Source: Halioxenophilus sp033283405
GTDB lineage: Bacteria; Pseudomonadota; Gammaproteobacteria; Pseudomonadales; Cellvibrionaceae
Direction of reading: 5' to 3'
Length of the DNA stretch: 64,000 nucleotides
NCBI RefSeq assembly: GCF_033283405.1
Contig: NZ_JAWMQR010000001.1
Span: 310,001-374,000 of the forward strand
Shown: positions 54,679-62,895 of the stretch, piece after piece
How positions within the stretch are numbered: the stretch's first letter is position 1
Layout: each line of letters opens with the position of its first letter
Notes under the pieces: generated by a model
The model's input: only the letters and a program-made list of their open reading frames with translations
Database searches by the model: none
What the model was told of the DNA's origin: nothing
Translations under genes and position numbers: made by a program

Positions 54679-55143
54679 ATGGCTTTGGAAATTGAACGTA
54701 AATTTTTGGTAGATAGCCAGCGGTTGGGCGCGCTTGGCGATGGGGAAATGATTTGCCAGGGGTATATCCCAACGGCGACAAAAACAGCCGTGCGGGTTCG
54801 AATCAAAGGCGCGAACGCCTATTTAACCATTAAAGGGGAAAATCGAGGTGCTGTGCGGGCTGAGTTCGAGTATCCCATTCCTCTGGCTGATGCCGAAATC
54901 ATGTTGGAACAGCTCTGTACCGGCCCCAAAATTGAGAAAACCCGTTATACCCTTACACTCGCTTCGCACTGCTGGGAGATCGATATATTTCACGGGAACA
55001 ATGAGGGTTTGATTGTGGCGGAAGTCGAGCTCGACAATGAGCACGAGGCCTTGCCATTGCCCCCCTGGGTTACCGCAGAGGTGACCGACGATCCCCGCTA
55101 TTACAATGTCAATCTGCTACATCACCCGTTTTGTGACTGGTAG
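54679..55143 (+). CDS. CYTH domain protein (inorganic triphosphatase-like)
   Basis: A 154-aa triphosphate-tunnel enzyme. It begins MALEIERKFLVD, with the diagnostic EIERK (ExExK) motif, and continues AVRVRIKGANAYLTIKGEN and EVELDNEHE, the acidic and basic tunnel strands. GGAG precedes ATG 54679. Single-domain bacterial CYTH proteins hydrolyse inorganic triphosphate. It follows the CHAD gene by 31 bp. Confidence 0.91.
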   Translation: MALEIERKFLVDSQRLGALGDGEMICQGYIPTATKTAVRVRIKGANAYLTIKGENRGAVRAEFEYPIPLADAEIMLEQLCTGPKIEKTRYTLTLASHCWEIDIFHGNNEGLIVAEVELDNEHEALPLPPWVTAEVTDDPRYYNVNLLHHPFCDW

Positions 55144-55290
55144 CGGCTCTGCTCCGGGCTTGGCACTGGGGCTGTGGTGGCGATTCGGCGTCTGTTTTAC
55201 TTGCTCGGAGCAGGGTAGTTGGGTTGTCGAGCTGAGCGGCAATCCTGGTTATACTCCCCCTTTTGGGTCGACTATCCTGGGAGTTGTAGC

Positions 55291-57288
55291 ATGTCCAAGC
55301 AGTTTGAGGTGGAGAGCCAATTCGAGCCTGCAGGCGATCAACCGGAGGCAATCCGGCGATTGGTCGAGGGTATTGAAAATGGCCTGGCCCACCAGACGCT
55401 GTTAGGGGTAACCGGCTCCGGCAAAACCTTCACCATTGCCAATGTTATCGCCCAGGTACAGCGCCCAACCATGATCATGGCGCACAATAAAACTCTAGCC
55501 GCACAGCTTTACGGCGAATTCAAGGAGTTTTTCCCACACAACTCCGTAGAGTACTTTGTCTCCTACTACGACTACTACCAGCCTGAAGCCTACGTACCTT
55601 CATCGGATACCTTCATTGAGAAAGATGCCTCCATTAACGAGCACATAGAGCAGATGCGCCTCTCTGCCACCAAGGCGTTGATGGAGCGTAAGGATGCCAT
55701 CATCGTGGCAACGGTTTCGGCGATCTACGGTTTGGGGGACCCGGATGCCTACCTGAAGATGGTGTTGCATCTGGTACGTGGCGACCAGGTTAGCCAGCGT
55801 GATATTTTGCGACGCCTGGCGGAGCTGCAGTACACCCGCAATGATGCCGATTTTCATCGCGCCACCTACCGCTCCCGGGGCGAGGTGATCGATATCTTCC
55901 CTGCCGACTCCGAGCGTGAGGCCATTCGTGTTGAGCTGTTTGACGACGAGGTGGAAAATATCTCCGCCTTTGACCCGTTAACCGGTGAAATTTTAGGGCG
56001 CATGCCGCGCGTTACCATCTACCCAAAATCGCACTATGTGACGCCCAGGAGCCGGGTGTTGGAGGCGATCGACCAGATTAAAGACGAGTTAAGGGTTCGC
56101 TCTGAGCAGCTGCGCTCGGCGGATAAACTGGTGGAGCTACAGCGACTGGAGCAGCGCACCAAGTACGACCTGGAGATGATGCAGGAGCTCGGTTACTGTA
56201 CGGGCATTGAAAACTACTCGCGCTACCTCTCCGGCCGGGGTGAAGGTGAGCCACCGCCGACGCTATTCGACTACCTGCCGCCCGACGCGCTCTTGGTGAT
56301 CGATGAATCCCACGTCACCGTGCCGCAAATTGGTGGCATGTATCGCGGTGACCGCTCCCGTAAAGAGACGCTGGTTGAGTACGGCTTTCGACTGCCATCG
56401 GCACTCGATAACCGCCCTCTGCGCTTCGATGAGTGGGAGCGCCTGGCGCCACAGATGATTTTTGTCTCGGCCACACCGGGTGACTACGAAGCCAAGCACG
56501 CCGGGCAGGTGGTGGAGCAGGTAGTGCGGCCCACCGGGTTGGTCGACCCAGAAATTGAGATTCGACCAGCCAGCAGCCAGGTGGACGACTGCCTGAGTGA
56601 AATTCATAAACGGGTCGAGGCCAACGAGCGGGTGTTAATTACTACCCTAACCAAACGTATGGCCGAGGATTTAACCGAGTACCTGCAGGACCATGGCGTA
56701 AGAGTTCGCTACTTGCATTCGGATATCGACACTGTCGAGCGGGTGGAGATCATTCGTGATCTGCGCATCGGCGAGTTTGATGTTCTGGTGGGGATCAACC
56801 TGTTACGGGAGGGACTGGATATGCCAGAGGTCTCTCTGGTGGCTATCTTCGATGCCGACAAAGAGGGTTTTCTGCGCTCTGACCGCTCGCTGATTCAAAC
56901 CATCGGCCGGGCCGCTCGTAATGTGAACGGCAAAGCTATTCTCTACGCCGAAAAAATAACTGGCTCCATGCAGCGGGCGATGGACGAGACCGAACGCCGC
57001 CGGGCCAAACAGATTGAATTCAATGACGAGCACGGCATCACGCCACAAGGTATCAAAAAGCGGGTGGCCGATATTCTGGAAGGGGCACACTTCCAGGCCG
57101 GCAGCAGTTTAAAGTCGAACAAACGCGGTCGTAAGGCGGTGGCGGATATTCAGGTCGACAGCAGTAAGGATGGCTGGCATCAGATTGCTGATCTGGAACA
57201 GAAAATGATGCAGGCGGCTAAAGATCTGGAATTTGAGCTGGCGGCGCAGTACCGCGATAAAATTCAGTCGCTTAAGAACACCCTTTAA
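55291..57288 (+). CDS. uvrB: excinuclease ABC subunit B
   Basis: The DNA damage-recognition helicase of nucleotide excision repair, 665 aa from ATG 55291 (GGGAG upstream). Walker A is GVTGSGKTFTIANV; the beta-hairpin region reads YYDYYQPEAYVPSSDTFIEK; helicase motifs include IDESHVTVPQIGGMYRGD, SATPGDYE and QTIGRAARN. The C-terminal UVR motif (DLEQKMMQAAKDLEFELAAQ) binds UvrC. Full length, intact. Confidence 0.97.
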   Translation: MSKQFEVESQFEPAGDQPEAIRRLVEGIENGLAHQTLLGVTGSGKTFTIANVIAQVQRPTMIMAHNKTLAAQLYGEFKEFFPHNSVEYFVSYYDYYQPEAYVPSSDTFIEKDASINEHIEQMRLSATKALMERKDAIIVATVSAIYGLGDPDAYLKMVLHLVRGDQVSQRDILRRLAELQYTRNDADFHRATYRSRGEVIDIFPADSEREAIRVELFDDEVENISAFDPLTGEILGRMPRVTIYPKSHYVTPRSRVLEAIDQIKDELRVRSEQLRSADKLVELQRLEQRTKYDLEMMQELGYCTGIENYSRYLSGRGEGEPPPTLFDYLPPDALLVIDESHVTVPQIGGMYRGDRSRKETLVEYGFRLPSALDNRPLRFDEWERLAPQMIFVSATPGDYEAKHAGQVVEQVVRPTGLVDPEIEIRPASSQVDDCLSEIHKRVEANERVLITTLTKRMAEDLTEYLQDHGVRVRYLHSDIDTVERVEIIRDLRIGEFDVLVGINLLREGLDMPEVSLVAIFDADKEGFLRSDRSLIQTIGRAARNVNGKAILYAEKITGSMQRAMDETERRRAKQIEFNDEHGITPQGIKKRVADILEGAHFQAGSSLKSNKRGRKAVADIQVDSSKDGWHQIADLEQKMMQAAKDLEFELAAQYRDKIQSLKNTL

Positions 57289-57295
57289 GGGTGTT
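57277..57295. terminator. hairpin at the uvrB 3' end
   Basis: AACACCCT-tta-AGGGTGTT spans the uvrB stop codon and is followed by TTAATT. It lies between convergent uvrB and the kinase gene, so it may serve both strands; the T run is weak. Confidence 0.45.
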
Positions 57296-57311
57296 AATTA
57301 AGTTAAGGCGG

Positions 57312-59492
57312 TTAATCAAGCGGTGTCGGTTCGGGCGTGTACGTGCCTTCTGAGTAGCGTGGCAGCGCCAGGATGACGCGAAAGCCGATATGGCGATCGA
57401 GAAACTCAGGTGGCTGGTGGTCTCTACGAAAAACATTTAACTCTTCAATAGGGTCGAGAAAACTGCCACCACGAATGACTCTTTCGCACTCTGCTTCGGA
57501 CGGTGGCGTGACCTGGTAGGAGCGGCTGTAACAGCTGCTGACCCATTCGGCGACATTGCCGCCCAGGTCGTAGAGCCCCTGCGGACTGGCACCATAACTG
57601 GCCACCGGGGCGGTCTTGCCGCCAAACAGGGTAACGTAGGCACTGCGGCAGCCCTTGCGACAGTTGGCCTGCTCCCGGCCGCTCTCCGCCGTACCCGGCC
57701 AGGGGTACTCCTGGTTGCCACCATTGCTGGCAGCATATTCCCACTCCACTTCAGTTGGTAGTCGATAGGGCTGACCGGTATTGGCGGCCAACCATTGCAC
57801 ATAGCCCTGGGCATCGTCCCAGCTGATGTTTATCACTGGGCGTTGGTCCCGCCCCCAATCCTGATCCGACGATGACGGCAGGCCGACGGCCCTGCGATAG
57901 GCATCGAACTGGGCAAAAGTGGTTTCGGTTTTGGCAATGGCGAAGGGGCGGGGCATCTCCTCCTCATGGCGCGGCTGACTATCGCTGTAGCGCAGGCTGC
58001 CCATGACAAATACCCCGGGACCCAGCACAACCAGTTCCGGCCCTGGCGAGCCATCGGCCAGTGTATGCTGGATCACCTCGCCCGGTAACTTGGCCGGTGG
58101 TAGTTCGATGGAGACGGTTTTAGGCTCATCGCTGATGGTTACCCAGGACTCGGCCTGAAAATAACCAGTGGCTTGGGCTTGAATCAGGTATTTCCCATTG
58201 GGTAACGCCATGCCGGGCAGATACTTCTCTTTAATGTTCATGATGCGGATCTGGGCATTTTCCGGGGTTGTAGTGACCGTCAGGTTATAGCGAGTCAATT
58301 GTGCCGCTGGGTCGATAGTGGTGGGTTGATTTTGTTCGCTATTGCCGGCGGAGTTGGCTGCGGAACCATCCTGGTTGTCTGAGAGAGTACCGGGTGCGAT
58401 GGTGGCGTTTGCGATTACCGGGGTGGGCAGCTTCTCGTAGCTTTGCCAATACCAGTATGCAGTGGCGGATGAGCCAATTAAGATCAGCAGAAAAAGGGCC
58501 GCCACCAATTTTGTACTGGATTTTTTGGTAAGCGCTTCATCGTCGAAGGCAAGTTGGATTTCAGTAATTCGCAATTTATTGAGGGCGTTATGGCTATTTC
58601 TGTTCCGGTTCAGCCAAGGAAACCAGGCGGGAAAACGCGGTCGATGTTTAGCCAGTTTCGTCTTGCGTGTTCTTAACTCTGCACCACTGCCATCGCTATT
58701 CAGTTTTTCCAGTACTTCGCCAATGGCATCCGCCACTTCCCGGGCTGTTTGCAGGCGGTCTTGTGGTTTTTTGGCCGACATCAGGTCGAGCAGTGGTTGC
58801 AATTGTGCGTATTTGGGCGGGAGCTTGGGTACCGGCGCGGTTAGGTGTTGAATGGCTATAGCCACCGCTTCTTCACCTTCATAGGGTGGGCTGCCGGTAA
58901 GCATTTCAAATAATACGATCCCCAGGCTGTAGATATCGGAGCGCCCGTCCAACTCCTTGCCACGCGCTTGTTCGGGGCTCATGTAGCTGGGTGTACCCAG
59001 TACTGTGCCGGCGTTGGTCATCTTGGTGGCGCTGCTCACGGCCCGGGCGACGCCGAAGTCGGAGAGAATGGCTGTGCCATCGCCGCGCAGGAGGATGTTC
59101 TCCGGTTTGATATCGCGATGGATGTAACCCATGGTATGGGCGTGGTCCAGCGCCAGTGCCACCTGTTGTACTATGCTCAAACACTCCTTGGCGGTCATTC
59201 CCTGTCTGATTTTATTGGCCACCGAGCCCTGCTCGAGGTAGTCCATGGCGATATAGTTAATCGTTTTATGCCGCCCAATATCGTGAATAGCAACAATATT
59301 GGGGTGGTTTAGCTGGCTGACGATTTTCGCCTCTCGCTGGAAACGCTCACTAAAGATTGGGTCTGCGTTGAGCGCCGGTGCCATCACCTTGAGCGCGACT
59401 AAACGTTTTAAGTTCTCCTGTTCAGCCAAATAGACGGTAGACATACCCCCTTGACTGATTTTACGGATGATTCTGTAGCCCGGTATCTGCAT
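57312..59492 (-). CDS. Hanks-type Ser/Thr kinase with PEGA-like and SUMF1-like modules
   Basis: A 726-aa membrane kinase. The N-terminal kinase domain is complete: GGMSTVYLAEQENL (Gly loop), VALKV with Lys35, HRDIKPEN (Asp127), SDFGVAR (DFG) and GTPSYMSPEQARG. After a basic linker comes one membrane helix (about 327-347). The outer part has a Ser/Asn/Gln-rich linker, a PEGA-like domain (YNLTVTTTPENAQIRI) and a C-terminal FGE/SUMF1-like domain (LVVLGPGVFVMGS, RLPTEVEWEYAA, GNVAEWV, VIRGGSF). That domain lacks the catalytic Cys of true formylglycine-generating enzymes, so it is probably a binding module. It is co-transcribed after the PP2C gene (16-bp gap). Confidence 0.93.
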   Translation of the reverse strand: MQIPGYRIIRKISQGGMSTVYLAEQENLKRLVALKVMAPALNADPIFSERFQREAKIVSQLNHPNIVAIHDIGRHKTINYIAMDYLEQGSVANKIRQGMTAKECLSIVQQVALALDHAHTMGYIHRDIKPENILLRGDGTAILSDFGVARAVSSATKMTNAGTVLGTPSYMSPEQARGKELDGRSDIYSLGIVLFEMLTGSPPYEGEEAVAIAIQHLTAPVPKLPPKYAQLQPLLDLMSAKKPQDRLQTAREVADAIGEVLEKLNSDGSGAELRTRKTKLAKHRPRFPAWFPWLNRNRNSHNALNKLRITEIQLAFDDEALTKKSSTKLVAALFLLILIGSSATAYWYWQSYEKLPTPVIANATIAPGTLSDNQDGSAANSAGNSEQNQPTTIDPAAQLTRYNLTVTTTPENAQIRIMNIKEKYLPGMALPNGKYLIQAQATGYFQAESWVTISDEPKTVSIELPPAKLPGEVIQHTLADGSPGPELVVLGPGVFVMGSLRYSDSQPRHEEEMPRPFAIAKTETTFAQFDAYRRAVGLPSSSDQDWGRDQRPVINISWDDAQGYVQWLAANTGQPYRLPTEVEWEYAASNGGNQEYPWPGTAESGREQANCRKGCRSAYVTLFGGKTAPVASYGASPQGLYDLGGNVAEWVSSCYSRSYQVTPPSEAECERVIRGGSFLDPIEELNVFRRDHQPPEFLDRHIGFRVILALPRYSEGTYTPEPTPLD

Positions 59493-59508
59493 TTCGTGTG
59501 CGCTTTGC

Positions 59509-60288
59509 TTAAGCTGGTGTCAATTTGGGAAGGAGTGACAATAGCTTTTGCCGAAAGCTGTCGATCCATGAGGGCTGTTTGGGGGACTCTACGATAATGA
59601 CGGTAATATTATCGTTACCGCCTTTGGCGATGGCGGCCTGTACCAACAGTTCCACGGCATTTTCACTGCCGTTGCAAGAGGATAAGATTTGGCTTATTGC
59701 CTGGTCGTCCAGCTCGCCTGTTAAGCCATCACTGCACAACAGCAGCCACTGATTTGGCCGCCAGATACCTGCCGTTTTACCCACTTTAACCTGCTCCTGT
59801 GAGCGGTTGCCCAGACATTGGGTAATAACATTACGCTGTGGGTGGACCCGCGCCTCCTCCTCTGTGATGCTGCCCTGATCAATTAACGTCTGGACGAAAG
59901 AGTGATCCTGGGTCAACCGTTCAAGAAGGTTTTGGCCGGTACCAAAGGTATAGCGGTAGGCGCGACTGTCTCCGACCCAACCGACCTCATACTGGTCTCC
60001 CAAATGGTGAAGGGCTACACCGGTGGAACCCATGCTATGGCGGTTTTTGCCTCCGGCTTGGAGGATGTCCTGATGGGTTTTTGAGAGTGAATCTGTCAGA
60101 GAAACGCCTGCGGCGATATAGCGATGTGTTTGAAAAATAGCCATTGCGGCGGCAACTTCACCAGCATCGTGCCCCCCCATGCCATCGGCAACCATAAATA
60201 ACCCCAGGTTGACATCCACTGTGTAGGAGTCTTCGTTATTGGTTCGCACTTTTCCGGGGTCTGTTTTTGCCGCAAACGATACAGGCAT
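59509..60288 (-). CDS. PP2C-family Ser/Thr protein phosphatase
   Basis: A 259-aa soluble phosphatase. Metal-binding and catalytic motifs are intact: RTNNEDSYTVD, VADGMGGHDAGEVAA, GDSRAYRY, LCSDGLTGELDD and GGNDNITVIIVE. It probably reverses phosphorylation by the kinase encoded just downstream on the same strand. It is divergent from the FHA gene (205 bp). Confidence 0.94.
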   Translation of the reverse strand: MPVSFAAKTDPGKVRTNNEDSYTVDVNLGLFMVADGMGGHDAGEVAAAMAIFQTHRYIAAGVSLTDSLSKTHQDILQAGGKNRHSMGSTGVALHHLGDQYEVGWVGDSRAYRYTFGTGQNLLERLTQDHSFVQTLIDQGSITEEEARVHPQRNVITQCLGNRSQEQVKVGKTAGIWRPNQWLLLCSDGLTGELDDQAISQILSSCNGSENAVELLVQAAIAKGGNDNITVIIVESPKQPSWIDSFRQKLLSLLPKLTPA

Positions 60289-60493
60289 AGGGTATCCGGG
60301 TTCCTTTTAATTAATTATGTCGGTGTTGCCACCGGCTATGGCTGGCGCAAATTCTTTGTAAAAGATCCAGTTAGTGTCGATTTTGCCACAGATATCAGTA
60401 CTGCGCTTGGGCTGTTAGATGGCCTGCGGTAGTATCGAATTATAGGCTACGCTACATTTAGTATAGCCAGCATGATTTTTTAAGGGATCTAGT

Positions 60494-61363
60494 ATGCTTA
60501 AGCTTAGGATTTCGGGCGACAGCAAAAGCGGTATTTGGCTGGTTGAGCCAAAAATAACGGTGGGCCGCGCCGCTTCCAACAATTTGGTCATAACTGATCC
60601 TGAAGTGGATGATTGTCACATCGAGATTTTTGCCAAGGGTGAGGAGCTGATCATCCATCGCCGTTCCGATAAGCCTAGCTTGGTAAATGGCAAAAAGCTG
60701 GGTGTTAAAGCGCGAATCAATGTTAATGATGAAATTATCATCGGCAACACCCGACTAGAGGTTGTTGATCCCAAAGCTGAGCGTGCCCAAAGCGCACCAG
60801 TGGCCCCGCAACAGGGCAGCGAATGGTCACTGCTGCCGGTGCAAACGGGGCTCAGCCGCAACCGTTATCCACTTGCCGACGGTACGGTGATCGGCCGCTC
60901 GAAAGAGTGTGATATTGTCATTTTGTTGGCCCATCTGTCCCGTCGCCACGCACAATTTCGTTTGTTAGCCAATAACCGGTTGGAGATCACCGATCTCAAC
61001 TCTTCCAACGGTACCTTTGTAAACGGTAAACAGATCACCACTGCTTTTTTGAACCACGGTGACGAAGTGCGCTTTGATACTCTGAGCTTTACCGTTGCCG
61101 GCCCCAAGGAGCTCTCTTTGCCAAAGGAAGATTCCGACCGGACGGTGATGCGCCCCATGGCTAACGTTGAGCTGAAAAGCGCGCTGGCCGAAAAGATGAA
61201 AAATAGTCCCCAACCGCGCATTAAATCCCTGCGCGCTACTGCCGCACCCGAGCCAAACAATAGTGCGGCTGCTAAATCCGGTAATGGTGTGGTGCTCACT
61301 CTTTTGGGCTTGATTGCGGCTGTGGTGATTGTCGGCCTAGTGATCTGGTTATTAACCCAGTAA
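60494..61363 (+). CDS. double-FHA domain membrane protein
   Basis: A 289-aa protein with two FHA domains that should bind phosphothreonine. The first (about 1-92) includes VGRAASNNLVITDPEVDDCH; the second (about 105-205) has VIGRSKECDIVI, LSRRHAQF and LNSSNGTFVNGKQIT with the expected Arg, Ser-Arg-His and Asn residues. A linker leads to a C-terminal membrane helix (about 265-287, VVLTLLGLIAAVVIVGLVIW), so the FHA domains face the cytoplasm. It is a likely target or scaffold for the adjacent kinase/phosphatase pair. AAGGGA lies 7 bases before the ATG. Confidence 0.9.
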   Translation: MLKLRISGDSKSGIWLVEPKITVGRAASNNLVITDPEVDDCHIEIFAKGEELIIHRRSDKPSLVNGKKLGVKARINVNDEIIIGNTRLEVVDPKAERAQSAPVAPQQGSEWSLLPVQTGLSRNRYPLADGTVIGRSKECDIVILLAHLSRRHAQFRLLANNRLEITDLNSSNGTFVNGKQITTAFLNHGDEVRFDTLSFTVAGPKELSLPKEDSDRTVMRPMANVELKSALAEKMKNSPQPRIKSLRATAAPEPNNSAAAKSGNGVVLTLLGLIAAVVIVGLVIWLLTQ

Positions 61364-61382
61364 ACCGAGTTGAACAGCCCGC

Positions 61383-61679
61383 ATGCCGCCTACTACCAGC
61401 ACAAAGCAAACACCGCTCTATCTGTTAACTACCGAGGGCTGCTCGCTGTGTGAAAAGGCCAAGGAGCAGTTGTGGGATGCGGTTAGCCACTTTAGCCTGA
61501 CATTGGTTGAGTTGGATATCGTCGACGACCGTGACCTGTTTGAGCGCTTCTCTGTGCAGATTCCGGTAGTTACTCTGCACAATCCCGTTCCCCCTGCCAA
61601 AGAGTGTTATCTCGGTTGGCCGTTTGATCGTGAGCAGGTGTACTTCTGGCTTGCTGAAAACCTCAAAAACCGCACTTAG
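61383..61679 (+). CDS. glutaredoxin-like protein (DUF836 family)
   Basis: A 98-aa thioredoxin-fold protein with LYLLTTEGCSLCEKAKEQL (CxxC at about residues 19-22), LTLVELDIVDDRDLFERFSV and QIPVVTLHN (cis-Pro). This pattern fits the DUF836/glutaredoxin family. It is probably a cytoplasmic thiol-disulfide reductant of unknown partner. It begins 19 bp after the FHA gene. Confidence 0.85.
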   Translation: MPPTTSTKQTPLYLLTTEGCSLCEKAKEQLWDAVSHFSLTLVELDIVDDRDLFERFSVQIPVVTLHNPVPPAKECYLGWPFDREQVYFWLAENLKNRT

Positions 61680-61919
61680 CGTCCCCTGAGTTAGCCTCCC
61701 CCTAACCCCGCATGGGCGATTCTGGCTATTTTTTAAACTGCTAAACTTATATTAATTGCCTGGTCGCTGGCTTCCCTGCAGGGCTGCGTGATTGACCCCT
61801 GCCCAGCTCAAGAGTTGTGCCCAGGCGCCGATAAGCCAATGAATCGGTCCATAAATTCACAAGTTGTGGGTGCTTGGCTAGAGTCAGATTTTAAGATTGC
61901 TAGGAAAGGTTTTTGTAAC
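61680..61919. other. intergenic region before cheV
   Basis: 240 bp between the glutaredoxin-like gene and cheV. It holds the cheV promoter region. I find no gene or strong terminator. Confidence 0.35.
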
Positions 61920-62861
61920 ATGTCGAAATTGATGAAGTCGGTCGATAGCCGTACAAAATTGGTGGGCGAGAACCGACTTGAATTGTTGCTCTTTAAGTTG
62001 GGTGGCCAGCAGACGTTTGCCATAAACGTATTTAAAGTTCGTGAAGTGGTGGCGTTACCGAGGCTATCAGCAATACCGAATCGGCATCCAGCGGTTTGTG
62101 GCGTCGCCCACCTGCGCGGTGCCAGCTTTTCGGTGATTGATCTGCAAGCAGCGCTCGGTCGCAGCCCTCTGTATGGCAGTAACAAGGCTACTAACCTGAT
62201 TATCAGCGAATACAATAGTTCAGTGCAGGGTTTTCTGGTGGGTGAGGTGGATAGGATTGTCAACCTGAATTGGGAGGTGATTATGCCGCCACCTGTCTCC
62301 AGTGGCGTCAACCACTTTCTCACCGCGCTAACTCAGTTGGATGGCCGCTTGATTCAGATTATCGATGTTGAAAAAGTATTGGCCGAGATTGTGCCCTACA
62401 ACACGGATGTATCGCCCGAGGTGCTCAATGACGATCTACGCAGCTGGGCAGTTGCCAATGAAATAAAAGTATTGATTGTTGATGATTCCACCACCGCCCG
62501 GCAACAGTTGGTGAGTACACTGGCCAAGCTGGGTGTGGGGTGTATGCAAGCCAGAAATGGCACGGAAGGGTTGGCATTGCTTAAGCAGATGGCCAGTAGA
62601 GGGCCGATAACCGATGCCATTATGTTGATGATTACTGATGCCGAAATGCCGGAGATGGATGGCTATCGACTAACGCATGAAGTCCGCAGCGTCCCCGAGT
62701 TGTCGGAATTACACATCATTATGCACACCTCGTTGAGTGGTGCCTTCAATCAGGCGCTGGTTGATAAGGTGGGTTGTAATGAATTTTTATCGAAATTCCG
62801 CCCGGATGAGGTGGCCGGAGTAGTGCAGAGGGCTCTGCAGGTGTTCAGAGCCGCTCGTTAA
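61920..62861 (+). CDS. cheV: chemotaxis coupling protein CheV
   Basis: A 313-aa protein joining a CheW-like domain (about 15-165: FAINVFKVREVVALP, GVAHLRGASFSVIDLQAALG) to a receiver domain (about 180-313: VLIVDDSTTARQQ, acceptor Asp in MLMITDAEMPEMDGY, MHTSLSG). ATG 61920 is chosen for AGGAAAGG 11-18 bases upstream and because the CheV homology begins there; the frame is open 44 codons further. CheV couples chemoreceptors to CheA and tunes adaptation. No other chemotaxis gene is in the window. Confidence 0.93.
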   Translation: MSKLMKSVDSRTKLVGENRLELLLFKLGGQQTFAINVFKVREVVALPRLSAIPNRHPAVCGVAHLRGASFSVIDLQAALGRSPLYGSNKATNLIISEYNSSVQGFLVGEVDRIVNLNWEVIMPPPVSSGVNHFLTALTQLDGRLIQIIDVEKVLAEIVPYNTDVSPEVLNDDLRSWAVANEIKVLIVDDSTTARQQLVSTLAKLGVGCMQARNGTEGLALLKQMASRGPITDAIMLMITDAEMPEMDGYRLTHEVRSVPELSELHIIMHTSLSGAFNQALVDKVGCNEFLSKFRPDEVAGVVQRALQVFRAAR

Positions 62862-62895
62862 GCGACCGACTCACTTTTCGCTAGTGAAAGACCTC

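Noticed and set aside
57312..58060. Formylglycine-generating (sulfatase-activating) activity of the kinase C-terminus
   Set aside because: The RGGSF region lacks the catalytic Cys residues, and no sulfatase gene is nearby.
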